Assembly (NCBI GenBank): GCA_024291935.2 | Contig: CM044309.1 | Location: 97,985,628 to 98,049,627, forward strand | DNA: 64,000 bases | From: Okapia johnstoni | Lineage: Eukaryota > Chordata > Mammalia > Artiodactyla > Giraffidae | Direction: 5' to 3' | In this document: piece by piece, positions 45,858-57,158 of the stretch | How the letters are laid out: each line of letters begins with the position of its first letter | Numbering within the stretch: the first letter of the stretch is position 1 | Translations under genes and position numbers: made by a program | The notes under the pieces: model-generated | The model's input: the letters and a program-made list of their open reading frames with translations, nothing else | What the model was told of the DNA's origin: nothing | Databases searched by the model: none

Positions 45858-46395
45858 CAGTTCAGTTCAGTTGCTCAGTCATGTCCCACTCTTTGTGACC
45901 CCATGAACCGCAGCACACCAGGCCTCCCTGTCCATCACCAACTCCCGGAGTCTACCCAAACTCATGTCCGTTGAGTTGGTGATGCCATCCAACCATCTCA
46001 TCCTCTGTCGTCCCCTTCTCCTCCTGCCCTCAATCTTTCCTAGCATCAAAGTCTTTTCAAATGAGTCAGCTCTTCGCATCAGGTGGCCAAAGTATTGGAG
46101 TTTCAGCTTCAACTTCACTCCTTCCAATGAACACCCAGGACTGATCTCCTTTAGGATGGACTGGTTGGAGTCAATCTTGCAGTCCAAGATGGAGTTGGAG
46201 TCTCCTTGCAGTCCAAGGGACTCTCAAGAGTCTTCTCTAATACCACAGTTCAAAATCATCAATTCTTCTGCGCCTAGCTTTGGACTATAAAGTCCAACTC
46301 TTACATCCATACATGACTACTGGAAAAAACCATAGCCTTGACTGGACAGACCTTTGTTGACAAAGTAATGTCTCTGCTTTTTAATATGCTGTCTA
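45858..46395 (-). mobile_element. BovB LINE 3' part with target duplication
   Basis: Antisense BovB from CAGTTCAGTTCAGTTGC to ATGCTGTCTA. GGTGTTATATT (45847-45857) and GGTGTTGTATT (46396-46406) match 10/11. Minus-strand frame 45879-46187 keeps 102 ORF2 residues. A 30 bp unit from 46165 (TTGGAGTC, TTGCAGTCCAAG) is repeated from 46195, adding 10 codons. Confidence 0.96.
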
Positions 46396-46428
46396 GGTGT
46401 TGTATTATGGATGTTTAAATATAGATTC

Positions 46429-46647
46429 TTGTTGTTGTATTGATGTTCAGTTGGTAAGTCAAGTCCGGCTATTTGTGACACCATGGACTGTAGCCCGCCA
46501 GGCTCCTCTATCCATGGGATTCCCCAGGCAAGTATACCAAAATGGTTGTCATTTCCTTCGACAGGGTATCTTCTGGGACCAGGGATTAAACTTGCATATC
46601 CTGCATTGGCAGGCGGGTTCTTTACCACTGAGCCAACAAGGAAGCCC
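46429..46647 (-). mobile_element. Bov-tA-type SINE with GTT-type tail
   Basis: Antisense SINE from TTGTTGTTGTATTGATGTTC to CTGAGCCAACAAGGAAGCCC, about 20 bp right of the BovB target duplication. Confidence 0.93.
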
Positions 46648-47639
46648 TTAATATAACATGGATAAAATTGCTTAGTAGCCAAAGATGTGTAATTTGCTGT
46701 TAATTTGCATATTGGCTCTTAATCAAAATTTCTCCTTATACCCTCTATTCTCTACTTTTAAGAACAGTATAATAAGACTGTATTAGACAGTACTCGACTG
46801 GACAGTATTATATTCTATAAATACTGTCTCTTAGATTTCTGTTCTGATATGAAGTGGCAGTTCTAAAAGTATAAACTGCAGCAGGCTCAGTCATGAGTGT
46901 GTTTATTCAACTTCAGTAACATAGCTTTCTTACTCTGTCCCTCACACTCTAAGGCCATTTCAGACATTTGAGGCTCTTCATGTATTTTACTTTGCTCCTC
47001 CCATTCTTACAGTGTTGTAGAGCCAGTACTCTTACCAAAGTCCCTCCATTTAAACTCCAAAGGTGATATTTGTTTTTCTCCTGGAACACTAACGCTAATA
47101 CAAAATGTGCAGCCCCTTCCTCCCTTTAAAATTAGTAAAGAGGTAAGGACTTCCCAGTAACACTACTTTTGCCAAGTCTGATTAGAAGTTTTTGCCAACA
47201 TTATATGACAAAAAAGATAAAAATAATAATTAGAAATAAGCCTATTATTTTTCAAAGACAATACGATTATGTAGAATTTGAATGCAAATCTACAAGGAAA
47301 ATGGAAAATAATTCTGGAAAATATTATATACAAATATCAGCATTATGGGTGTTTTTAGGTGAAATTCATATAAGATGAAATTAAATATTTAAAGTAAACA
47401 GTTGATAAAATGAATTTTATTCACGAGTCCCTCATTCCCTCCTCATTGGAGTCATACATGGATGATTGCAGAGCTGGGAAGAAAAAAGAATGGATTTTAC
47501 AGAAAACATGCAGAATTATATTTTCAATTTATAAAATCTTTGTAAACTTCTCTGATTCAAACTCATACAGGAACAGTTGTTTCACTTAATGTGTACTGGG
47601 TCACAAAATCCTATAAAATCTCTAATCTTTGGAAAAATC
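46648..47639. other. Unassigned sequence
   Basis: No gene or repeat recognised. 46.85-47.1 kb is somewhat less AT-rich. Confidence 0.4.
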
Positions 47640-48107
47640 TAACACTTCAGCACCATTTGTTACATTTGCAATGTGTACAACTATTGCCTCTATCTAGTTC
47701 CAAAACATTTTCCTCCCTTCAAACTAAAATCCCACACCCGCTAGACAGCTCCTTTCCAATTCTCCCACCCCAGCCCCTGTCAACCACCAGTCTGCTTTCC
47801 GTCTCTATGAATGTACTACATTACTATAAATATTTCATATAAATGGAATTATACCACATTAGAACATTACTGTCTCATTTATTTCACCTACCATAGTGTT
47901 AAGTTCGCCCACATTATAGTTTAGATTATTACTTAATTTCTTTTTATGGATGAATAGTATGTATGTATACATCACAATTTGTTTATCTATTTATATATTT
48001 TGGGACATTTGAGTTGTTTACAGTTTTTGGTTATTTTGAATATGAACATGCATGTTCATAGATTTGTTTGAACCTGTTTTAAATTATTAGGGTATATACC
48101 TGGCATT
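47640..48107 (-). mobile_element. L1 LINE, 3' region, old
   Basis: Antisense L1 order: CACCCCAGCCCCTGTCAACC, CACCAGTCTGCTTTCCGTC, TCATATAAATGGAATTATAC, TGGATGAATAGTATG, TGGGACATTTGAGTTGTTTA, TATTTTGAATATGAACATGC and GGTATATACC. It stops at a SINE and does not resume beyond it. Confidence 0.78.
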
Positions 48108-48319
48108 GGGGCTTCCCTGGTGGCTCAGTGGTAAAGAATCTGCCTGCAATGCAGAAGACACAGATTCAATTCCCAGATCAGGAAGATTCCCCTGGAAAAG
48201 GGAATGGCAACCCACTCCACTATTCTTGCCTGGCAAATTCCATGGACAGAGGAGCCTGGTGGATTTTAGTTCATGGAGTCACAAAGAATCAGACATTACT
48301 GAGCAATTAAGCACACACA
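48108..48319 (+). mobile_element. Bov-tA-type SINE at L1 edge
   Basis: Well-preserved sense SINE from GGGGCTTCCCTGGTGGCTC to CTGAGCAATTAAGCACACAC. The B-box position reads GATTCAATTCCC, so it has decayed. Confidence 0.95.
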
Positions 48320-48555
48320 TGGTATTAAAAAATTTTAAAACAATATAACTTTCATTATTAGATAGTAAAATATGTTATAAAGGTATGGTATAATAAATAA
48401 ACAAATTGATAAAAACTGAGATTACAAGATCAGAACCAAATCTGTGTTTGGTTATAGTATTTGACAAAAGTGGTATTTTAACTCTATGAGAAAATGGATA
48501 ATTTCATGATAGGAAAATTGGAGATAGCACTGGAAAAAATAAAGATAATCTGATT
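48320..48555. other. Unassigned A-rich sequence
   Basis: Nothing recognised. Confidence 0.4.
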
Positions 48556-48559
48556 TCCC

Positions 48560-48820
48560 ATTCAGTTCAGTTCAGTTCAGTCGCTCAGTCATGTCCGAAC
48601 CAGTCTGTTGCTGGAACCAGTCTGTTGTTCCATGTCCAGTTCTAACTGTTGCTTCCTGACCTGCATACAGGTTTCTCAAGAGACAGGTCAGATGGTCTGG
48701 TATTCCCATCTCTTTCAGAATTTTCCACAGTTTATTGTGATCCACACAGTCAAAGGCTTTGGCATAGTCAATAAAGCAGAAATAGATGTTTTTCTGGAAC
48801 TCTCTTGCTTTTTCGATGAT
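48560..48820 (-). pseudogene. Internally deleted BovB: 3' tail fused to RT segment
   Basis: Antisense element of ~260 bp: the BovB tail (CAGTTCAGTTCAGTCGCTCAG to TGTCCGAA) is joined directly to the central RT region. The minus strand reads IIEKAREFQKN, FCFIDYAKAFDCVDH, LKEMGIPDHLTC and ATVRTGHGTTDWF without a stop. About 1 kb between RT motif B and the tail is missing. A 17 bp unit (AACCAGTCTGTTG..) is tandemly doubled at the joint (48598-48631). TCCCATTCAG flanks it at 48556-48565 and 48820-48829. It looks young and was likely inserted already deleted. Confidence 0.93.
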
Positions 48821-48829
48821 CCCATTCAG

Positions 48830-49215
48830 GTCATTACAAAAATTAAAATCCAAGTATTTCAAGTAAATAAATATATAAAAGCCGAATTACAAAATAACAG
48901 AAAAAATAGCATTAATATTAATTAAAAAATTAGGGATAGAATAACATACTTATGCCATTTAAAAATTAAAGATCATTTAAAGATACAAAATCACATACAA
49001 AAGCAAAAATAAAACATTAATCAATTTCCACATATTATTTTTGAAGTCAGATATGTGATAAAATACACTATAGATAAAGAGATACAAGATAGGATGGGAA
49101 AAAACATTTGCGTCATAGCAGGATTAATATGCCCAAATATGGAGAACTTTAATAAATCATTAAGGTCAATAACTTAATAGAAAATTAAGAAACTAATGTA
49201 CAGTCTCTTCTACTG
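48830..49215 (+). other. A-rich sequence with possible L1 relic
   Basis: 49.09-49.20 kb (GATGGGAAAAAACATTTGCG, AGGATTAATATGCCCAAATA) resembles a sense L1 ORF2 block. The rest is unassigned. Confidence 0.35.
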
Positions 49216-49352
49216 GTGTTGTTTAGTCACTAAGTCATATCTGACTCTTTTCAACCCCATGGACTGCAGCACACCAGTCTTCCCTGTTCTTTACCATCTC
49301 CCAGAGTTTGCTCAAACTCTTGTCCATTGTCTCAGTGATGCCATCCAACCAT
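49216..49352 (-). mobile_element. BovB 3' fragment with GTT-type tail
   Basis: Antisense BovB end of about 137 bp from GTGTTGTTTAGTCACTAAG to GATGCCATCCAACCATATC. Confidence 0.88.
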
Positions 49353-50550
49353 ATCTTCTATGGACTTTTCATAACAACATAAATTGATATAAAATATCAG
49401 ATTTCAACTGACTAGCAATTATTTAAATTTAAAATAAACATATGCTTGTATTCAATTTTTAATCTCTAGAGAATTAACTATAAAGACTGCCTCATGTCCT
49501 CACAGAAGTAACATTTCTGACAGATATTTTTCCCATAATTCATTTATTTTATAATTGGAAGTATGTACCTCCTGACCATCTTCACCCATTTCCTGACCGC
49601 CCCCCCCAAAACCTCTCCAATTTATGCTCGGTATCTGAGTTTTGTCTGGTTTTATTATTTATTCTTCTTATTTTATTTCACATATAAGTGATATCCTATG
49701 ATATTTGACTTTCTCTGTCTAGAGATATCACTTACCGTAATATCCTCAAGGTTCATCCGTATAGTTACAAATGACAAGATTTCATTCTTTGTTATGTCTG
49801 AGTAGTGCTCATATATATGAATATACATATATGTGTGTGTGATTTATATATATCACATCTTTTATCTATTCATCTATCAGTGGATGCTTAGTTTAGCTTA
49901 TTTCCATATCTTGGCTGTTACAAATATGCTGTATTGAACACTGGGTGGGTATATCACTTTGAATTAGTATTTGATTTTCTTTACCCAGAGGTGGATAGTA
50001 TGGTAGGTAGTTCTATTTTTAATTTTTTGAGAAACCTCCATACTCTTCTCCATGTTGGCTATACCAGTTTACATTCCCACCAACAGCGATCAAAAGGATT
50101 CCCTTTTCTCCACATCCTTGACCACGCTTACTTGTTTTTGGTGATAGACACTCCAACAATAGTGAGATATTATCTCACTGTGGTTTTGTTTTGCATTATA
50201 TTGATAATTAGTAATGTTGAGCACCTTTTCATGTACTTATTAGCCAACTATATGTCTGCTTTGGAAAAAAATATCTATTCAGATTCTCTGCTTATATTTT
50301 AATCAAATTATTTGTTACTGAGTTTTATGAGTTCATTGCATATTTTGTATATTAGCTTTCTTTTGAAATTTATGATTTGCAAATATTTTCTCCCATTCAT
50401 AAAATTGCCTTTTACTTTTATTGATGGTTTCCTTTGCTGTGCAGATGCTGTTTAGTTTGATATAGTTCCACTTGTTTATTATGGCTTCTGTTGCATTTGC
50501 TTTTGGAGTCATATCCAAAAATTTACAGCCAAGACCAATGTCAAAGAGTT

Positions 50551-50752
50551 TGTGTGTGCATGCTTAGTCGCTTCAATCATGTCTGACTCTTTGCAACCCT
50601 ATGGACTGTAGCCTGCCAGGCTCCTCAGTCCATGGGATTCTCCAGGCAGAAATACTGGAGGGGATTGCCATGCCCTCCTCCAGGGGATCTTCTTGACCCA
50701 AGATTGAGCTTGCATCTCCTACAATGCAGGCAGATTCTTTACCACTGAGCCA
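50551..50752 (-). mobile_element. Bov-tA3-like SINE nested in L1
   Basis: Antisense SINE from TGTGTGTGCATGCTTAGTCG to ACCACTGAGCCA, between L1 blocks ending TGTCAAAGAGT and restarting TGTTTTCTTC. Confidence 0.94.
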
Positions 50753-50828
50753 TGTTTTCTTCTAGGAGTTTTGTGGTTTCCGGTGTTATCTTTGAGTCAA
50801 ATCCATTTGAATTAATTTTTGTATCTGG

Positions 50829-50909
50829 CCTGGAGAATTCCATGGGCTGTATAGTCGATGGGGTCAGAAAGAGTGGAACATGACTGAGCGACTTTCACTT
50901 TCACTTTCA
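50829..50909 (+). mobile_element. Short 5'-truncated Bov-tA2-like SINE nested in L1
   Basis: 81 bp of SINE 3' end, CCTGGAGAATTCCATGG to GAGCGACTTTCACTTTCAC. L1 continues on both sides (TTTTTGTATCTGG and TGGTATAAGATAGTGG). Confidence 0.93.
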
Positions 50910-51186
50910 TGGTATAAGATAGTGGTCTAATTTCAGTCTTTTCCATGTGGCTGTCTAGTTTTCCCAACACCACTGACTGAAGAAACTATCCTTTCCCCAC
51001 TGTATATTCTTGGCTCTTTTGTCTTAAATTAATTGACTATATATATGGATTTACTTCTGAGATTTCTATTCAACTGATAGATAATTATGATTGCTAAAAC
51101 GTGAGTCACTTTTCCCTAGATTGTATTTCTACAAACACAAATAGCAAAAATTAGATTGCATATCAATTTGGCTACATAAACTTTAA

Positions 51187-51245
51187 TTTAAATATATACA
51201 TATGTGTTTGCATACATATTATATATATACATATATGTATATCTG
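51187..51245. repeat. TA/CA-rich simple repeat
   Basis: Imperfect TATACATATG units. Confidence 0.85.
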
Positions 51246-51258
51246 TTTATGAATATGT

Positions 51259-51492
51259 GGGCTCCCCAAGTGGCACTAGTGGTAAAAAATACACGTTTCA
51301 ATACAGGAGATGTAAGAGACTAATAAACATGATTTCAACCCCTGGGTTGGGAAGATCCCCTGGAGAAGAGCATGGCAACCCACTCCAGTATTCTTGCCTG
51401 GGAAATCTCATGGACAAAGAAATCTGGTGGGCAACAGTCCGTAGGATCGTGAAGAGTTGGACATGACTGAAGTGACTTAGCAAGCATGCACT
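51259..51492 (+). mobile_element. Bov-tA3-like SINE
   Basis: Sense long-form SINE: GGGCTCCCCAAGTGGCACTAG (head), AGGAGATGTAAGAGAC (the insertion typical of the longer form), the body, and AGTGACTTAGCAAGCATGC. Confidence 0.93.
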
Positions 51493-52483
51493 CATATACA
51501 TGTATGATAGTGCTGAAGACCTATTCCAAATAATCAAATAGCACCCCTTTTTGGTAAGAAAAATAGCACTGAATGGTATCAGCTACATATTTTTAACATT
51601 ATAGAAAAAATATTGATTACGTATGTAGTAAGCTTATTTTTTTTGTTTTTAATCATTTTTCAAACTCTATACATTTAACATGCAATATTTGAAAAATCAT
51701 TTGAAACTATGGTAATTCAAGTCATTTTTGGCTTGAAATTTCATAAAGAAAAACAAAATGTGAAGTAAGTGTGTTATGTCTTTTCTTTCTGTCATTAATT
51801 TTTTTTTTCATAAGTCTTAGATAAGGGAATTTGAATTGTGCACAAGAGACCTTCCTCTGTATCTTAGGAGGTGTTGAGAAAAGAAAGAGAGAGGGGATCA
51901 TGCTTCTAAGCATGTTTCAACCAGCTCAGTTCCATTTTTATATTTTCATATAATGTTTTAAATAAAACTTACATTTAAATAAAGGAACCCAGTTTGAAAG
52001 GAAAAGAGAGACAGTGGAAGAGAGAGGGGGAGAGAGAGAGAAAGAAAGAGGGCAATCATTTCTACTGAGTAAATTTATAAATGAAGATGTTAATTGCCAT
52101 TTTTGGATAATATTACTACTAAAAAGTGAATATTACAGTAATCTCTAAAACTAGATTTCCTGCATATGACTGGATATAGGAAAGATTTGGACACAATTTT
52201 TGATTTAAGTTGTTATAGCTTGGTTAATCTTTCAAGTCAATGATGAAAACAATTTGGTAACTAATTCCAGTATTTGAACAAAATCAGAACAAGTGAGAAT
52301 ATGAATATAGACAAATAGTTTGGAATTTGTTCTAAAGAATACGGAAAATTAAACACTTTGCAGTATTTTTCCTAAATAAAATAGTGGTACAATATTTGTT
52401 TATCTAAAATCCTATTATGTGCTGAGCCCATGCCTTTTATTTTTCACATAGAAAAAAATTAACAATACTTGTATAAGAAAAAA
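51493..52483. other. Unassigned AT-rich sequence with a GA tract
   Basis: A GA-rich tract spans 51996-52052. Nothing else recognised. Confidence 0.45.
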
Positions 52484-52860
52484 TGACAGTGTTTTAAAAA
52501 GCAGAGACATCACTTTGCTTACAAAGGTCCATATAGCCAAAGCTATGGTTTTCCTAGTAGTCAAGTATGGATGTGAGAGTTGGACCATAAAGAAGGCTAA
52601 CGACTGAGGAATTAATGCTTTCAAACTGTGGTGCTGGAGAAAACTCTTGAGAATCCGTTGGACAGCAAGGAGATCAAACCAGTCAACCCTAAAGGAAATC
52701 AGCCCTGAATGTCCATTGGAAGGACTGATGCTGAACTGAAGCTCCAATACTTTGGCCACCAGATGCAAAGAGCTGATTCACTGGAAAAGACTGATGCTGG
52801 AAAATATTAAGGGCAGGAGAAGAAGGGGGCAACAGAGGATGAGATGGTTGGATGGCATCC
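52484..52860 (+). mobile_element. BovB LINE internal fragment lacking the 3' end
   Basis: Sense ORF2 C-terminal region from GACAGTGTTTTAAAAAGCAG through GTATGGATGTGAGAGTTGG, AGGACTGATGCTGAACTG and GATGCAAAGAGCTGATTC to GATGGTTGGATGGCATC. It stops abruptly about 150 bp before the usual tail, so the 3' end was deleted later. Frames are broken. Confidence 0.92.
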
Positions 52861-55683
52861 CCTCTAACAAACACCTTGCTATATTATATCACAATTCATT
52901 GTACACAGAGGTAAGGGAGTACCATTAGAAATAAAAAAGATGTCATAGGACTTAGAATCCTTCTGAATCTGAGTGGTATAAGGCCACTTCATAAGATCCG
53001 TAGCAAATGATAAGATGCTTGTGAATTACAGACTTAGTACACAGGAATGCAGTTTGACCAAACCAGCATGATAAAACACACAGAGACACTTTTGTTTTAG
53101 ATATTTTTCCTGAATGCAAATGGAGAAATTCTATAATAGAATGGAAGGCACTCGGGAAAACTGCAGTCACTGTGAAAAGCTCATTTAGTGTATATCAGTT
53201 TTGGAATTATTTTAAAGGTTCCCTTATAGCTTTAAAAATCTAGGAAAACTTTCCCCTGAAAGAACTGCAAAATAAAAAAATAAAATGTCACTTATTTTAT
53301 TTTAAATTACAGTTATGAACATACAGAGAAATTATGTAATCTATGGATGACTTTTTAAAAAACCTAAAGCACTGAGAAGAATATAAAACTTCCCCCATAC
53401 AACTCCTCTTCTATTCATCAGTGAAATAACTACCTATTTTTAAGGTAACATAACCCACCAATTACTCTTGACAAATCATTTATACAGAACACCTGAACAC
53501 CTGTGCTAAGACATTCAGTAGCAAATCATTATTCAAAGGTTATGATTTTTAAAATCTAAATAAATACACCTTGCTGTTGTAAGAGTGCTCTTTAATTGCA
53601 GGGCTTTTTTCCCCTCAAAGTTCTGAAATAGTTTTATGGCACACCACTCCCTCCTCCACACCCCACAACTCCCCTGAATAGTTGCTATGTTCACTGCCAA
53701 CATTATAACCATTTTTTGAGGCTAAAGTGCCCATATTTAAGTGGCAGTAAAGAACAAATACTCAGCCTTTCTAAACTTGCTTTTGCAATTAAGACTGAAA
53801 GAAAAATATTAAGTTTTCCACATTTTTTCTCTGTAATCTTCCTGGCATAAATCTAATGTGCCTCTTGCAGTCTCAAACTTAAAAACAACTGTTTATAAAT
53901 AGATGATTTTGAAGGAAATAAATGATCACACGGGTATCAATCATGGCAAACAAGTTAGGCGTATAATCAAAACTAATTTACTCCACAGAAGAGCTGAAAA
54001 AATACACTTCCCCATTTCAGTTGCTTGTTAGGTCTTTGTTTCCCAGCTTATTTAAAAATAACAGTATCACTAGTATTTTACAAAACTGTGTACACAGGAG
54101 AATGAAAGCATATTTCTAATGAAACATTTTAGAGGAGAAGTTGAATTCTCTAGTTGTTCTTTAATCTGCCTTTGATTTACAAAATAATGTTGATACTGTA
54201 TCTTTAATGTGGTCAACCAATAACTTACATGAAAATTCTTTAAGTGTTAAAAATTCAGGTCCTTAGAGCTGAGTCCAGATCTATATAAACAGAAATATTT
54301 AAACAGAATTTCCAGGGTGGAGACTATTTTTATTTTTAACAGAAAGCCTGTGTGATTGTTATACACAATGAAGCTTTAAAAATCTTTAGTTTGGGGATTT
54401 TCTTTTTTGTTTTTTTTAGATTTTGGGTTTTCAGTGAAATGTAGAGTATGGCATAGCAGCTCTTTGAAATTTCTAAAGGTTAGGAATTGACAGTTGTGAT
54501 GACTAATTGTTATATTATAAAAATATATGTTATATGATTTTGAAAATCTCCACCCACTAGCTACTTCTAACTCTTTGTACCAGCCACTGAGGATTTAGGA
54601 TACAGTGTAATGGAATTTTTCGGGGAGATGAAATCAAAGAGTTGAGAATTATCAAACTGCCAAAAGCTTAATCATAGTCATTTCATTAAGGAAGAAACTG
54701 ACATCAAATAATTCAAAATAGTGATATAGAGACACTGGAAATCAATATCCACACTTTAATACCAAATGCTGCTTTACTTTTAAATTGATTATTTATATAT
54801 TTATATTTTATGAGTATCAGTTACATTGACTTTTTCTTTTTGAAAAATTTACATGATTATTTGTTTTATTTTATTTTAACGTTCTATAATTAAAACTGAG
54901 GAAACAGTAGTTAATACAAACCATTAGTAATGCTATAACCTGGCTACTATGAATTTTTGGCATACTAACTTGTATGTAGACTTAGAATTGTTTTAATGTG
55001 TGATATTGTTTAATGATTCCAGTATTCAAATGGAAAATATAATATGTATTATATAGTTAAATAAATATACATACTTTTTAAATTGCCAAATGTATTTTAA
55101 ATCCCACTATCTTTTGTTAGATACTATGAATATACCTATATGTAAATATAATTCTAAAATTATTGTATCTATAAATGCCTCTCTACACAGTATCTCAAAT
55201 GAAAGCAAAGTATCTCTATTGTTCTCTTTAGTAAATGTGCCATAATTATTTGTATCTATCACCACATCATTGATCATTAGAGCATTTCATATTTTTGTTA
55301 TGCTGAGCAATCTTGCAGGGAGAAACAATGGAGCTGAGTGTTCCCAGGAGGAATGCAGATGCAAATTGTTTTATTGCCTTCTATTAAAATTTTCTTTTTA
55401 CCACTATTCTACAAAATTTGGATTTGTTTTTCCCAGCAAATTAAAAAAAATAATAGAAAAAAGAAGATTCCATTATAGAAATTTTATATTCTGCAACACA
55501 AAAAAATGCTAAATATGATTGAGATAATATTTCAATATGTAAATCTCTGAAGAATAATCAATCATTATTAAAATGCCTTTGCACATAAACACTATTCCTT
55601 CATTTTAAGTGTAATTCTGGGTTCAGTCAAAACAGTCTTTGATGTTGGTTATTTGTTTTTAATATAATAATAAAGAGTAAATT
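52861..55683. other. 2.8 kb repeat-free stretch
   Basis: No repeat family is recognised across the longest such interval in the window. No convincing frame (80 residues at 55270-55512 is unremarkable). 53.5-54.35 kb looks like non-degraded unique sequence, for example ATCTGCCTTTGATTTACAAA at 54163-54182. It may hold conserved non-coding elements; that is inference. Confidence 0.4.
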
Positions 55684-56925
55684 TGAAAAGTGGCAAGAAT
55701 ACACAGAAGAACTGAATGAAAAATGTCTTCATGATGCTGATAACCACGGTAGTGTGGTAACTCACCTAGAGCCAGACATTCTGGGGTGTGAAGTCAAGTT
55801 GGCCTTAGGAAGCATTACTACAAAGCTAGTGGAAGTGATGGAATTCCACTTGAACTATTTAAAATTGTAAAAGATGATGCTGTGAAAGTGCCACAGTCAA
55901 TATGCCAATAAATTTGGAAAACTCAGGAGTGGCCACAGAACTGGAAAAAGTCAGTTTTCATTCCGATCCCAAAGAAGGGCAATGCCAAAGAATGTTCAAA
56001 GTACTGCACAATTGTGCTCATTTCACATGCTAGCAAGATCATGCTCAAAATCCTTCAAGCTAGGTTTCAACAAAATGTGAACCGAGAACTTCCAGATGTA
56101 CATGCTGGATTTAGAAAAGGCAGAGGAATCAGAGATCAAATTGCCAGCATCCATTGGATCATAGAAAAATCAAGGGAATTCCCGAAAAACATTTACTTCT
56201 GCTTCATGGACTATGCTAAATCCTTTGACCGTGTGGATCACAGCAAACTGTGGAAAATTCTTCACAAGATGGGAATATCAGACCATCTGACCTGCCTTCT
56301 AAGAAATAGGTATGCAGGTCAAGAAGCAACAGTTAGAACCAGACATGGAACAATAGATTGGTTCCAAATTGGGAAAGGAGTGCATTAAGGTTGTATACTG
56401 TCATCCTACTTATTTAACTTATATGCAGGGTACATCATGTGAAATGCCAAGCTGGATGAATCACAAGCTGGAATTAAGTTTGTTGGGAGAAATATCAACA
56501 ACCTCAGATATGCAGATGATACCACCCTTATGGCAGAAAGTGAAGAGGAACTAAAGAACCTTTTGATGAAGATGAAAGAGGAGAGTGAGAACACTGGCTT
56601 AAAACTCAACATTAAAAAACTAAGATCATGGCATCCAGTCCCATCACTTCATGGCAAATAGATGGGGGGAAAAAAATGGAAACAGTGAAAGACTTTTATT
56701 TTCTTGAGCTCCAAAATTACTGTGGATGGTGACTGTAGTAATGAAATTAAAAGATGCTTGCTGCTTGGAAGAAAAGCTATGACAAATCTAGACAGTGAAT
56801 TAAAAAGCAGAGACATCACTCTGCCACAAAAGATCTGTATAGTCAGTGTTATGGTTTTTCCAGTAGTCATGTATGGATGTGAGAGCTGTACCATAAAGAA
56901 GGCTGAGTGCTGAAAGATTGATGAT
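55684..56925 (+). pseudogene. BovB reverse-transcriptase pseudogene, longest copy
   Basis: Sense BovB from the linker before the RT (TTGAAAAGTGGCAAGAATAC) through the fingers (FIPIPKKGNAKE region), HAGFRKGRG, FMDYAKSFDRVDH, GKGVH and YADD (56509-56520) to VMYGCESCTIKKAEC. In-frame stops occur at 55909 (TAA), 56386 (TAA, where a Gln follows VR in other copies) and 56440 (TGA for Arg), with frameshifts near 56615 and 56695. The best open part is 56014-56388, 124 codons. The C-terminal third is missing and a CAA tail follows directly. Old and inactive. Confidence 0.95.
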
Positions 56926-56942
56926 TCAACAACAACAACAAC
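56926..56942 (+). repeat. (CAA)n tail of the BovB copy
   Basis: Five CAA units after GATGATT, equivalent to the GTT-type tail of other older BovB copies. Confidence 0.85.
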
Positions 56943-57070
56943 AATCTCAAATATATTAAAAATACAAAAAGATTTTTGATAGATTAGTTTTCTTTGATTA
57001 TTGACTAAGTTATTACTTTAATAGTTCTCTTTGGTATAGTGAGGGATTTTATATACACACTTGTTTTATG

Positions 57071-57158
57071 TTGTTTTTTTTCAATTGCTAAGTGGTGTGT
57101 GACCCCATGGACTACAGCATGTCAGACTTCCCTGTCCTTCATTATCTCCCAGAGTTTA
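57071..57158 (-). mobile_element. BovB 3' end fragment
   Basis: Antisense tail region: TTGTTTTTTTTCAATTGC, GTGACCCCATGGACTACAG, TCATTATCTCCCAGAGTTTA. About 88 bp, diverged. Confidence 0.85.

Larger units (their letters stand above)
49535..51072 (-). mobile_element. L1 LINE ORF2 region with two nested SINEs
   Basis: Antisense L1 across ~1.25 kb net: GGAAGTATGTACCTCCTGAC, CATATAAGTGATATCC, ATTTACATTCCCACCAACAG, GAGCACCTTTTCATGTACTT, GCAAATATTTTCTCCCATTC, TTTCCTTTGCTGTGCAGATG, then beyond the SINEs TTTTCTTCTAGGAGTTTTG and GTGGCTGTCTAGTTTTCCC. All frames are broken. A TATA/TG tract lies at 49810-49856. Confidence 0.9.
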
